64,000 bases of DNA. Origin: Pectobacterium araliae (GTDB lineage Bacteria; Pseudomonadota; Gammaproteobacteria; Enterobacterales; Enterobacteriaceae). The notes under the pieces are model-generated. The model had not been told where the DNA came from, did not search any database, and saw nothing but the letters and a program-made list of their open reading frames with translations. Position numbers and translations under genes: made by a program. Where the stretch lies: the NCBI RefSeq assembly GCF_037076465.1, contig NZ_AP028908.1:3224001-3288000 (forward strand), written 5' to 3'. This document shows positions 51,578 through 60,169 of this stretch, one piece after another (within the stretch, counting starts at the first letter, position 1; each line of letters opens with the position of its first letter).

Positions 51578-51958
51578 ATGATACGTACCATGCTGCAAGG
51601 CAAGCTGCACCGGGTCAAAGTGACTCAGGCCGACTTGCATTATGAAGGCTCTTGCGCCATCGATCAGGATTTTATGGATGCTGCGGGCATTCTGGAATAC
51701 GAAGCGATTGATATCTACAACGTTGATAACGGTCAGCGTTTCTCTACTTACGCCATTGCGGGCGAAAGAGGCTCACGCATTATCTCCGTAAACGGTGCCG
51801 CCGCTCGCCTTGCCTGCGTAGGCGACAAATTGATTATCTGCTCCTACGTGCAGATGTCGGACGAGCAGGCCAGAAGCCACAGCCCAAAAGTTGCCTATTT
51901 CTCTGGCGATAACGAGCTGCAACGTCAGGCCAAAGCAATTCCGGTTCAGGTCGCCTGA
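51578..51958 (+). CDS. panD: Aspartate 1-decarboxylase precursor
   Basis: PanD makes beta-alanine for PanC. The start [20 protein letters not shown] at 51578 gives 126 residues, as in E. coli; the open frame extends seven codons further. It self-cleaves at Gly24-Ser25 (HYEGSCAID) to form the pyruvoyl cofactor. Seventeen bases after panC. In E. coli panD is separated from panC by a transposase-like ORF; here the three genes are contiguous. Confidence 0.98.
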   Translation: MIRTMLQGKLHRVKVTQADLHYEGSCAIDQDFMDAAGILEYEAIDIYNVDNGQRFSTYAIAGERGSRIISVNGAAARLACVGDKLIICSYVQMSDEQARSHSPKVAYFSGDNELQRQAKAIPVQVA

Positions 51959-51967
51959 TCGCCAAGC

Positions 51968-51993
51968 AAAAGGCGGTGTTACCACCGCCTTTT
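51968..51993. terminator. Terminator after panD, bidirectional
   Basis: AAAAGGCGGTG-TTAC-CACCGCCTTTT, an 11-bp stem with T tract on both strands, between panD and the convergent yadH. Confidence 0.93.
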
Positions 51994-52012
51994 CATTTAC
52001 AGAGTTTACACA

Positions 52013-52783
52013 CTACGTCCGTAACCCGCGACCGCGTTCAATCAGCCACCAGACCAGCAGATAAAACACCACGATAAAGGCAATCAGCACCGACATGGTG
52101 AACAGCAGCGGCACGTCCTGAATCCCGAGGAAGCCGTAGCGAAAACCGCTGATCATGTACACCACCGGGTTCAGTTTGGAAACAGCCTGCCAGACGGGCG
52201 GCAAGAGCGTCAGCGAGTAAAACACCCCGCCCAGATAGGTCAACGGCGTTAACACAAAGGTCGGAATCAGGCTGATATCATCAAAGGTTTTCGCAAATAC
52301 CGCATTCAATAAGCCCGCCAGCGAGAACAGCGTCGCCGTCAGTAACAGCGTCAGAACGATGATCCACCAGGCATGGACATGCAACGGGACGAAGAACAGC
52401 GACACTGCGGTTACCAGAACGCCAACGCACAGGCCACGCGCGATGCCGCCACCAATATAACCCGCAATAATCACATGGGTTGGCACCGGCGCGACCAGCA
52501 GTTCTTCAATATTGCGCTGAAATTTAGCGCTGAAAAAGGAGGAAGCGACGTTGGCATAGGCGTTGGTAATCACCGCCATCATGATCAGACCCGGCACGAT
52601 AAACTGCATGTAGGTAAAACCGTGCATTTCCCCAATACGTGAACCGATCAAGTTACCGAAAATAATAAAATACAGCGTCATGGTGATCACTGGCGGCACC
52701 AGCGTCTGGATCCAGATTCGTCCAAATCGGGTCACTTCTTTAACCCAGATACTCTGTAGCGCCACCCAATACAAACGCATCAT
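52013..52783 (-). CDS. yadH: ABC-2 type transporter permease YadH
   Basis: A 256-residue inner-membrane protein with about six spans and the ABC-2 signature (YLGGVFYSLTLLPPVWQAVSKLNPV). It pairs with the YadG ATPase as a probable exporter of unknown substrate. Its start overlaps the yadG stop by four bases. Confidence 0.95.
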   Translation of the reverse strand: MMRLYWVALQSIWVKEVTRFGRIWIQTLVPPVITMTLYFIIFGNLIGSRIGEMHGFTYMQFIVPGLIMMAVITNAYANVASSFFSAKFQRNIEELLVAPVPTHVIIAGYIGGGIARGLCVGVLVTAVSLFFVPLHVHAWWIIVLTLLLTATLFSLAGLLNAVFAKTFDDISLIPTFVLTPLTYLGGVFYSLTLLPPVWQAVSKLNPVVYMISGFRYGFLGIQDVPLLFTMSVLIAFIVVFYLLVWWLIERGRGLRT

Positions 52784-53718
52784 GCCTTTTCTCCCTTACC
52801 GTTCACGCCGTCCCCATTAACCAACGTGACAAACAGCTCTTCCAACCGGTTAGCCTTATTACGCATACTTAATATTGTTATCCCCTGCGCGCTTAGCTGG
52901 CTGAACAACGCGTTCAGACCTTGCTCGCGCATCACATCTACTTCCAGCGTTGACGTATCCATCAGGCGGAATGCATAACCTTCAAGCTGTGGTAGCGGGC
53001 TTTTTGCCGCCAGATCGAAAATAAACGTTTCGGACTTCAGTTGGGCAAGTAGCTGCTTCATCGAGGTATTTTCCACCAGCTCACCCCGCTGAATAATCCC
53101 AATGTTGCGGCACAGCATTTCCGCTTCTTCCAGATAGTGCGTCGTCAGGATAATCGTGGTGCCCTGTGCGTTCAGCTCCTTCAAAAAGCCCCACATGGAA
53201 CGACGTAACTCGATATCCACACCCGCAGTCGGTTCATCAAGAATCAGCAGCTTAGGCTCATGCATTAACGCACGCGCAATCATCAGGCGACGCTTCATCC
53301 CACCCGACAACATCATCGCTTTTTCGCTGCGCTTCTCCCACAGATCCAGCTGTTTCAGGTATTTTTCCGCACGCTGCAATGCATCCTGACGTTTCACGCC
53401 ATAGTAGCCAGCCTGGTTAACCACAATCTGCAATACCGTTTCGAACGGATTGAAGTTAAATTCCTGCGGAACCAGTCCCAACTGGCGTTTCGCATTTACT
53501 TTATCCCGCTCAAGGTCGTAACCAAAGACGCGAACTTTACCGGCAGTTTTGTTCACCAACGAGCTGATAATCCCAATCGTAGTGGATTTTCCTGCGCCAT
53601 TTGGCCCCAGCAGCGCATAGAAATCGCCCGCTTCCACGTTCAGGTCGATTCCCCGTAACGCCTTGACGCCTCCCGAATAAGTTTTGGTTAATTGCGCCAG
53701 TTCCAGTGCATATGTCAT
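52780..53718 (-). CDS. yadG: ABC exporter ATP-binding protein YadG
   Basis: A 312-residue ATPase: Walker A GPNGAGKSTT, Q-loop VPQEFNFNPFE, signature LSGGMKRRL, Walker B LILDEPTAGVD, H-loop LTTHYLEEAE, plus a C-terminal extension typical of DrrA/NatA-like exporter ATPases. Forms a two-gene unit with yadH. Substrate not known. Confidence 0.95.
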   Translation of the reverse strand: MTYALELAQLTKTYSGGVKALRGIDLNVEAGDFYALLGPNGAGKSTTIGIISSLVNKTAGKVRVFGYDLERDKVNAKRQLGLVPQEFNFNPFETVLQIVVNQAGYYGVKRQDALQRAEKYLKQLDLWEKRSEKAMMLSGGMKRRLMIARALMHEPKLLILDEPTAGVDIELRRSMWGFLKELNAQGTTIILTTHYLEEAEMLCRNIGIIQRGELVENTSMKQLLAQLKSETFIFDLAAKSPLPQLEGYAFRLMDTSTLEVDVMREQGLNALFSQLSAQGITILSMRNKANRLEELFVTLVNGDGVNGKGEKA

Positions 53719-53774
53719 AAGAAATGGATTGCCTTATTATCAGTGAGTTCTACAGATTTGAAGTGTGACAAATA

Positions 53775-53972
<198 letters not shown>

Positions 53973-54051
53973 AACTATCGTTTTTCAAACGACGTATGTT
54001 GCCTTATATTACTCTTCACTGCCCCTTGTTTGTTACAGGTCATTTACTTTC

Positions 54052-54693
54052 ATGAAAGAAATTGAAACGCTCATCGCGAACAACCAGCTTTGGTCTAAAA
54101 CGATGGTGGAAGAGGACCCTGGCTATTTTGAACGCCTGGCGCAGGCGCAACGTCCCCGTTTTCTATGGATTGGATGCTCGGACAGTCGCGTACCTGCGGA
54201 AAGTCTGACCAGCCTTGAGCCTGGTGAACTGTTTGTTCACCGCAACGTCGCAAATCTGGTTATTCACACCGACCTCAATTGCCTGTCTGTCGTGCAATAT
54301 GCCGTCGAAGTTCTCGAAGTCGAACACATCATCATCTGCGGCCACTACGGCTGTGGCGGTGTTCAGGCGGCGGTGGAAAACCCGGAACTGGGTTTGATTA
54401 ACAACTGGCTGCTGCATATCCGTGATTTGTGGTACAAGCATAGTTCGCTGCTGGGGGAATTGCCTCCCGAACAGCGCCTGAATACGCTCTGTGAAATCAA
54501 CGTTGTCGAGCAGGTTTATAACCTCGGCCACTCCACCATCATGCAGTCCGCCTGGAAACGTGGGCAGAAAGTCACCATCCACGGCTGGGTGTACGGTATT
54601 CAGGATGGCCGACTGCGCGATCTGGAAGTGACTGCAACCAACCGGGAGACGCTGGAACAGCGTTATCGCCGCGCGATTTCCACCCTGTCTTGA
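54052..54693 (+). CDS. can: Beta-carbonic anhydrase
   Basis: Can (YadF) interconverts CO2 and bicarbonate, needed for growth at ambient CO2. The 213 residues carry the zinc ligands in CSDSR (Cys42, Asp44) and HYGCGG (His98, Cys101). Length near E. coli (220). Divergent from yadGH, convergent with hpt. Confidence 0.97.
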   Translation: MKEIETLIANNQLWSKTMVEEDPGYFERLAQAQRPRFLWIGCSDSRVPAESLTSLEPGELFVHRNVANLVIHTDLNCLSVVQYAVEVLEVEHIIICGHYGCGGVQAAVENPELGLINNWLLHIRDLWYKHSSLLGELPPEQRLNTLCEINVVEQVYNLGHSTIMQSAWKRGQKVTIHGWVYGIQDGRLRDLEVTATNRETLEQRYRRAISTLS

Positions 54694-54703
54694 TTCGCAG
54701 CCT

Positions 54704-54724
54704 GACGCCCACTCGCTGGGCGTC
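54704..54724. terminator. Hairpin between can and hpt
   Basis: GACGCCCA-CTCGC-TGGGCGTC, an 8-bp stem in the 59-base gap between convergent genes. There is no T tract, so it may act as an mRNA 3' end stabiliser or a weak terminator. Confidence 0.45.
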
Positions 54725-54752
54725 GCTCACGGCATCGGCCTTACCTTGACCG

Positions 54753-55286
54753 TTATTCTTGCGGAACAACCTTGCCGACATAAGGTAAATGGCGATAGTG
54801 CTGAGCATAGTCGATGCCGTATCCCACAACGAATTCATCAGGGATCGAGAACCCAACCCACTCGACTTTCACCGCCACTTCACGGCGCTCTGGCTTGTCC
54901 AATAGCGTACAGATAGCCAGCGATTTCGGCGCACGCAGTTGCAGAATTTCCCGCACTCTGCTCAGGGTATTGCCCGAATCGATAATATCTTCCACGATCA
55001 ATACGTCTTTGCCGCGAATATCTTCATCCAAATCTTTCAGGATTTTAACATCGCGTGTACTGTTCATACCGCTGCCATAGCTGGATGCCGTCATGAAATC
55101 CACTTCGTGAGGGACATCGATCGCTCGGCATAAATCGGCCATAAAGATAAACGAGCCGCGCAATAGCCCCACCAGTACCATATCGCTGCCGCTATCACGG
55201 TAGTGTTCGCTGATCTGTTGCCCCAGTTCGGTAACCCGCGCCATCACTTCCTGCTCAGAAATCATGACTTCCACGGTATGTTTCAT
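54753..55286 (-). CDS. hpt: Hypoxanthine phosphoribosyltransferase
   Basis: Hpt salvages hypoxanthine to IMP. The start [12 protein letters not shown] at 55286 (ATGATG, so 55289 is possible) gives 177 residues; the open frame extends to 55325. Seen: the PRPP-binding motif [13 protein letters not shown] and the flexible-loop SSYGSGM. Convergent with can, as in E. coli. Confidence 0.96.
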   Translation of the reverse strand: MKHTVEVMISEQEVMARVTELGQQISEHYRDSGSDMVLVGLLRGSFIFMADLCRAIDVPHEVDFMTASSYGSGMNSTRDVKILKDLDEDIRGKDVLIVEDIIDSGNTLSRVREILQLRAPKSLAICTLLDKPERREVAVKVEWVGFSIPDEFVVGYGIDYAQHYRHLPYVGKVVPQE

Positions 55287-55436
55287 CATACTGATAACTC
55301 TTTGAAATAAGGTATTCAGCATCATCGGAAAAATGACAGATTCATTATTGATGATGCACCAATGCTGATGTCAATCAACCCAGGCCATGCCCGGGCGCGC
55401 GAAGTATAGCAGAAACCACACCGTGAAGGAGACACC

Positions 55437-55627
55437 ATGAGCACACCATCCGTGGATGTTTGCTACAAAGTGAATGCCCCGCTTTCCAGCCAACAGTTCA
55501 TTGAGCTGTTGGCGAAAACCTCGCTGGGGCCACGCCGCTGGCGGTGGATTACTACCCGAAATTAGGGTTTGAAAAACACAACAGCGCCTGGATCAGGCCG
55601 GCGTCAGATTTACACGCAGACGCGTAA
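55437..55627 (+). pseudogene. Remnant of a GNAT-type acetyltransferase gene
   Basis: After AAGGAGACACC, ATG 55437 begins MSTPSVDVCYKVNAPLSSQQ and runs 42 codons to a stop. In another frame, codons ending at TAA 55625-55627 read YYPKLGFEKHNSAW.., the typical C-terminus of a GNAT acetyltransferase (a YYPKLGF motif near the end). Start and end of one gene therefore appear joined out of frame by a deletion near 55535 that removed the acetyl-CoA-binding middle. I infer this from reading both frames; a homologue alignment would confirm it. Confidence 0.65.
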
Positions 55628-56713
55628 TCATTTCGTTTCAGAGCCGTCAGCGGTATTGCTGGCGACCGACAAAGCAGGATACAGAACCGGAGGGTCCGTC
55701 TTAATGCTTAAACGCACCTGCTGCCCCGGTTCAAACCAGTTACCGGTCTGCACCAACAGCATCAGTTCCCCCAGCTTCACTCGATACAGGTTTGATGTCC
55801 CCATAAACAGCCGATCTTCGATAAATGCCGGACCATCAGGATCGAGCGCCAATGCCACATCAGCAGGACGCACCATCCAATCGCACGGCGAATCGATCGG
55901 CTGATTAAGTGGATGTGTCGCCTGATGATCGCCCAATGGGCTTTGCCATTGATGGTCGCTCATAATTTTCACAGGCAAATAGTTAGTATTTCCCATAAAA
56001 TCAGCGACAAAGCGGCTATTCGGCCGATGGTACAGCTCGGAGGGATAGCCCTGCTGCATAATCTTCCCTTCATCCAGCAGAATCAGGTGGTCGGCGCAGG
56101 CAAAGGCTTTTTCTCGGCTGTGCGTGGCGAACACCGCCGCAACATGACGCTGTTTGAGCACCTGCCGTAACTCAGTAATCAGGCGATAGCGGGTCTGGCT
56201 GTCCAGACCTGGAAACGGTTCGTCCAGCAACAGCAGTTTCGGCTCACAGGCCAGTGCGCGGGCGATGGCCAAACGCTGTTGCTGTTCATTTGATAGCTCG
56301 AGTGGATAGCGCGCGGCAACCTCGTCCAGTTGCAAAAGTGCCAGCATCTCCGCACAAATTGGCTTCACCTCGCTTTCCGGACGACCATATAACCCAAACG
56401 CAATATTGCCTGTGACGGTCAGATGCGGGAAAAGTGCATAATCCTGAAAAATCAGCCCAACCTGACGCCGTTCAGGCAAGACGTACTCCTGCGGTGAACT
56501 GACGGGCTCTCCTTCCAACAAAATTTTGCCCTGAGTTATGGGCAGCAGGCCCGCAATCACCTGTAATAACACCGTTTTACCGCAACCGTTCTTACCCAGT
56601 AGACAAATCGTCTCATCATCGCGCACGGCAAAGGAAATGTTCTCCAACACGGGAGACTGCGGCAACGAACAACTTACCGACTGAACGCTCAGAATATCTA
56701 TCGACGCAGCCAT
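55628..56713 (-). CDS. Iron(III)-type ABC transporter ATP-binding protein (FbpC/AfuC-like)
   Basis: A 361-residue CUT1/FbpC-type ATPase. Walker A GKNGCGKT, Q-loop LIFQDYALF, Walker B LLLLDEPF and H-loop ATHSRE are normal. The signature reads LSNEQQQR in place of LSGGQQQR, which is unusual and could weaken ATP hydrolysis. The C-terminal TOBE-like domain is present. It is four bases after the permease gene. Assignment to iron is by family resemblance only. Confidence 0.85.
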   Translation of the reverse strand: MAASIDILSVQSVSCSLPQSPVLENISFAVRDDETICLLGKNGCGKTVLLQVIAGLLPITQGKILLEGEPVSSPQEYVLPERRQVGLIFQDYALFPHLTVTGNIAFGLYGRPESEVKPICAEMLALLQLDEVAARYPLELSNEQQQRLAIARALACEPKLLLLDEPFPGLDSQTRYRLITELRQVLKQRHVAAVFATHSREKAFACADHLILLDEGKIMQQGYPSELYHRPNSRFVADFMGNTNYLPVKIMSDHQWQSPLGDHQATHPLNQPIDSPCDWMVRPADVALALDPDGPAFIEDRLFMGTSNLYRVKLGELMLLVQTGNWFEPGQQVRLSIKTDPPVLYPALSVASNTADGSETK

Positions 56714-56717
56714 GTGA

Positions 56718-58340
56718 TTATCCTTTTATATTCAATGCGCGATTCAGTCCAAAAACCGGTATCAGCCCTACCGCCACCAGCACCAACGCAGGAAAGGCAA
56801 ATGATGCAATCTGCCCACTCACCGTAAAACGAAAAACATAGGTTGCCAGCGTATCGATCCCAAAAGGACGCAGCAGCAGCGAAACATTCAACTCTTTCAT
56901 GCTTTCCGTGAAAATCAACAACGCCCCGATGAACAGGCTTTGGCGCAGCAGCGGGATATGCACACGTGACCAGAGGCTGAGGGGGGAAGCCCCCAGTACA
57001 AGGCTCGCGCTGTCCAGCGAACGCGGGATAGCGTCCATACTGCGCTCAAGGCTGTCCAGCATCAAACGCCCAAATTTAACGCTATAGGCGAGGATAAGAG
57101 TAAACAGCGAGCCCGCCAGCCAAGCATCTGCTGTGGGTAGCCCGGCAGCGCTAGCAAAAAGAGTAATCCCACTATCCACCAGCGACAGCAAGGTAAACAG
57201 CCCGACAGCCAGTACCGTGCCAGGCAAAGCAAAACTCAGGCTCACCAGCCGAACCGGCGTCTGGTTGGCAAACACGCCAACCGTGCGGGTGTAGAAGATA
57301 AACGACAGTGCCATTAGTGTAATGATGACGGTCGCCGTGGAAGACGCCAGCAGACTATTCGTCACCGCGTGAAGAAACGCCATGTCCCATACCGACATCA
57401 TGTGCTGGAGGGCTAAAAAGAGGAGATACAACAGTGGAAACAGAAATGACAGACAGACAATTCCCCAGCAGTAACCGCGAGCGACCCTACTGCGCCACCC
57501 ACTCAACATAGGCGGAACTACCAGAGAAGCGTTCAACTGAGCTTGATAAATTTTCTGCTTCCGACGCCAAAGATTAACCAGAAACATCAAGAGAAAGATC
57601 GCGGGTAGAATTAACGCACCAAGCCGCGCCGCCGCGCCGAGATCGCCCTGCTGTTGCCAGATATCGAGCACCTGCGTTGTCATGGTTGGAATACCAAGAT
57701 AAGACGCTGCACCATAATCGCCCAGTGTCTCAACCACCACCAACGCCCCACCGCAGGCAATCGCGGGTAGTGCAATAGGCAAACATAAGTGACGGAATAC
57801 CTGTGAACGCGTCTGATTCAGTAAACGAGCCGAATGGATAAGGCTGGCAGGCTGTTTCACCAGCGCTTCACGCACTAACAGATAAATATAGGGATATAAG
57901 ACTAGCGCCAACACCAGACTCACGCAGCCCAGAGAAACAGATAGTCCAACAGTGTGGGATTCTTCCCACGGCGATGCTATCTGTAGCCCCCCCTCTCGCA
58001 ACAGCAAGGAAAGATGCCGTAACGCATCGGTATAAAGGTAAGCAAGCAGGAATGCAGGCATCGCGAGCGGCAGGCAAAGCGCCCATTGCAATACTCGATG
58101 ACTGGGAAAGCGGTACATGGCGATAAACCAGGCGGAAGGCAACCCAAACAGCAGACTGAAAAAAAGCGTGCCAATCACGATAACCGCAGAGTGCATCAGG
58201 TAGGTGGGTAGCCCGATTTGCCACAGTTGGGTAAATCCCATCCCGTCGGCAAAAAAAACCTGATAAAAAACCGTCGCTAAAGGAAGCAGCAACAGTCCCG
58301 CCAACAACCAACTACTGACGCGCCAGACACCGGAGATCAT
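56718..58340 (-). CDS. Iron(III)-type ABC transporter permease, fused double domain (FbpB/AfuB-like)
   Basis: A 540-residue protein with about twelve spans in two homologous halves, each with a coupling motif (SLIHSARLLNQTRSQVFRHLCLPIA.. and RSLDSASLVLGASPLSLWSRVHIPL). This is the FbpB/SfuB arrangement. It forms a two-gene unit with the ATPase. No periplasmic binding protein gene lies upstream or downstream, where fbpA would be expected. Confidence 0.85.
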   Translation of the reverse strand: MISGVWRVSSWLLAGLLLLPLATVFYQVFFADGMGFTQLWQIGLPTYLMHSAVIVIGTLFFSLLFGLPSAWFIAMYRFPSHRVLQWALCLPLAMPAFLLAYLYTDALRHLSLLLREGGLQIASPWEESHTVGLSVSLGCVSLVLALVLYPYIYLLVREALVKQPASLIHSARLLNQTRSQVFRHLCLPIALPAIACGGALVVVETLGDYGAASYLGIPTMTTQVLDIWQQQGDLGAAARLGALILPAIFLLMFLVNLWRRKQKIYQAQLNASLVVPPMLSGWRSRVARGYCWGIVCLSFLFPLLYLLFLALQHMMSVWDMAFLHAVTNSLLASSTATVIITLMALSFIFYTRTVGVFANQTPVRLVSLSFALPGTVLAVGLFTLLSLVDSGITLFASAAGLPTADAWLAGSLFTLILAYSVKFGRLMLDSLERSMDAIPRSLDSASLVLGASPLSLWSRVHIPLLRQSLFIGALLIFTESMKELNVSLLLRPFGIDTLATYVFRFTVSGQIASFAFPALVLVAVGLIPVFGLNRALNIKG

Positions 58341-58758
58341 AGAATAAAAGCTGTATTAGATAAGATCGTTGTTATTAATAACAGAGCCTGACAGCGGCGT
58401 CATCGTATCAAACAACGATAAATAGGCTCTAATCCTGCGATTAACCTGATACGGCTTTTATTATCGAAATAAAATCAAATAAATAACTTATATTTCAGCT
58501 AATTATTAAAATTATTTTCCCCTCGCCCAGGCTCTGCTTTTTTATCACCATTCTCGAAATAATTCGCGTTGCAAGACAGGATGCCATCGTTTTGAACAAC
58601 ACGACGTGTACACCCACGAAAGTGAGTTCTTAAGAAACACCAGCATACGTGCGGTTTGAAGGATGATGGGGATATCAGATGTTTCCCGTAAGAAAGCTTG
58701 GAAAACCCTGCGATATCTGTGATAACGTCACCTGACGATATTTGGAACAGGTTCAACC
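58341..58758. other. Divergent region, iron-type permease / yacC
   Basis: A 418-base AT-rich gap at the place where an fbpA-like gene would be expected. I see no ORF with a signal peptide on either strand and no remnant of a binding protein. GATAAGATCGTTGTTATTA (58358-58376) is only a poor Fur-box match. AGGTTC just before the yacC ATG is not a strong ribosome site. Confidence 0.5.
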
Positions 58759-59106
58759 ATGAAAAACTCTGCGCTGGCTCTGCTCCTGCTAAGCCTGATG
58801 AGCTTCTCTTCCGCCAGCAAGGCGCTGAATGAATTTGAAGCGGAAGATCTGGCCGATCTGACCGCGATCTTTGTTTATCTGAAAAATCACTGTGGCTACC
58901 AAGACCTGCCAAATGAGCAGGTTCGTCGGACATTGGTCGCATTTGCGCAGCAAAATCGCTGGGATCTCAGTAATTATAGCGCTTACGACATGACAGCGAT
59001 GGGGGAAGACAGCTATCGCGATCTGAGTAAAATCGCAATCCCAACGCCGAAGAAATGTCAGTCTCTGGCACGTAATTCGCTCGGTTTGCTCTCCTACGCG
59101 CAGTAA
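58759..59106 (+). CDS. yacC: Exported protein YacC, PulS/OutS family
   Basis: The 115-residue precursor has a signal peptide (MKNSALALLLLSLMSFSSASKA) then LNEFEAEDLADLTAIFVYLK, close to E. coli YacC. Two conserved cysteines (HCGY and KKCQ) could form a disulfide. PulS/OutS proteins are small pilotins that escort secretin subunits of type II secretion, but this one lacks a lipobox, and the role of YacC is not established. Confidence 0.88.
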   Translation: MKNSALALLLLSLMSFSSASKALNEFEAEDLADLTAIFVYLKNHCGYQDLPNEQVRRTLVAFAQQNRWDLSNYSAYDMTAMGEDSYRDLSKIAIPTPKKCQSLARNSLGLLSYAQ

Positions 59107-59350
59107 CTCCCCTCCTCCTCCGCACTAACTGAAATTTGACCGTGCAAGCGGCAAAAGCGCCAGTGATGATGACTACCTCAGGCAGCAGTGCTGCCTTTTC
59201 CATTGCTCCAGTGACTCATACATTTCCCCGCACACTATTTCGTCAAAAACGATGCGCATCACATTTATTTCTTTCTGCATTTTTTACTTGCATTCTCTAA
59301 CGGCCTTGCCACATCTGGGTTCGCGTGATTTTGTATAAGGTCAACTAAAA
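59107..59350. other. yacC-nrdH intergenic region, upstream part
   Basis: This stretch holds the yacC terminator (59181-59200) and AT-rich sequence leading to the nrdH promoter. No gene seen. Confidence 0.5.
59181..59200 (+). terminator. Terminator of yacC
   Basis: GGCAGC-AGT-GCTGCC followed by TTTTC, 75 bases after the yacC stop. Confidence 0.7.
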
Positions 59351-59406
59351 ATCATATATCTTGTGTGGTTGAAATTTCAAATGTCCACATCTAGTATTCC
59401 TTGTGT
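59351..59406 (+). promoter_or_regulatory. nrdHIEF promoter with two candidate NrdR boxes
   Basis: TTGAAA (59369-59374) and TAGTAT (59392-59397) are 17 bases apart. ATCATATATCTTGTGT (59351-59366) matches 12 of 16 and CTAGTATTCCTTGTGT (59391-59406) 10 of 16 positions of the NrdR consensus ACACWATATATWGTGT. The boxes are 40 bp apart, one just upstream of -35 and one over -10, the usual layout for NrdR repression. The second box is weak. Confidence 0.55.
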
Positions 59407-59512
59407 AGCCGTCACGTAACAGATCGCTACCCAGTGGATCGGTTCGGGTGCATATGCCCTGAAGATAGCCGCTCCGACATACTTCTTTCACGCCAAAGGG
59501 TAAATACGAATC

Positions 59513-59749
59513 ATGCGTATTACTATTTTCACTAAGCCAGATTGTGTTCAATGCAACGCCACATGCCGTGCGCTGGATAAGCAAGGAATTAACTATCAAC
59601 TGGTGGACTTAACTGAAGATGAACAGGCGTTACAGCAGGTAAGAGCGTTGGGCTATCAGCAGGTACCCGTCGTGATGACGGCCGACGATCATTGGAGCGG
59701 CTTCCGCCCGGATAAGATCAGTACTCTAAACGCCGCCCTGCAATTGTAG
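59513..59749 (+). CDS. nrdH: Glutaredoxin-like protein NrdH
   Basis: NrdH is the specific electron donor of the class Ib ribonucleotide reductase, reduced by thioredoxin reductase. The 78 residues have the active-site CVQC at 11-14 and the conserved WSGFRPDKI near the C-terminus. First gene of nrdHIEF. Confidence 0.97.
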   Translation: MRITIFTKPDCVQCNATCRALDKQGINYQLVDLTEDEQALQQVRALGYQQVPVVMTADDHWSGFRPDKISTLNAALQL

Positions 59750-59761
59750 TAAGGAGGCATG

Positions 59762-60169
59762 ATGAACCCGCTGGTCTATTTCTCCAGCCAGTCGGAAAAC
59801 ACGCATCGCTTCATTTCCAGGGTTGGCTTACCAGCCCTGAGAATTCCGATAGCGACAGAACAGCCTGCTTTGAAAGTTGATCGCCCCTATATTCTGGTTG
59901 TCCCCAGCTACGGCGGAGGCAGCACGAAAGGGGCTGTGCCGCGTCAGGTCATCATCTTTCTCAACGATCCGCACAATCGCGCTTATCTGCGCGGCGTGAT
60001 TGCCGCAGGCAATACCAATTTCGGTGCAGCGTACTGCATCGCCGGTGACATCATCGCGCAGAAATGTCAGGTGCCCTACCTGTACCGCTTTGAATTGCTC
60101 GGCACGGCAGAAGACGTAGCAAATGTGCGTAAGGGAGTAACTGAATTTTGGCAACAACAGACCACGTGA
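59762..60169 (+). CDS. nrdI: Flavodoxin-like protein NrdI
   Basis: NrdI is an FMN protein that supplies the oxidant for assembling the dimanganese-tyrosyl radical cofactor of NrdF. ATG 59762 is chosen over the adjacent ATG 59759 because AAGGAGG (59751-59757) is then four bases away, and it aligns with E. coli NrdI; this gives 135 residues. FMN-loop motifs: [12 protein letters not shown] and [17 protein letters not shown]. Overlaps nrdE by 22 bases. Confidence 0.96.
   Translation: MNPLVYFSSQSENTHRFISRVGLPALRIPIATEQPALKVDRPYILVVPSYGGGSTKGAVPRQVIIFLNDPHNRAYLRGVIAAGNTNFGAAYCIAGDIIAQKCQVPYLYRFELLGTAEDVANVRKGVTEFWQQQTT

Noticed and set aside
58358..58376. Fur box upstream of the iron-type permease
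   Set aside because: Only the first five bases match the consensus convincingly.
58499..58942. 147-codon leftward ORF opposite yacC
   Set aside because: Antisense over the yacC gene, whose signal peptide and homology are clear; sequence unlike any binding protein.
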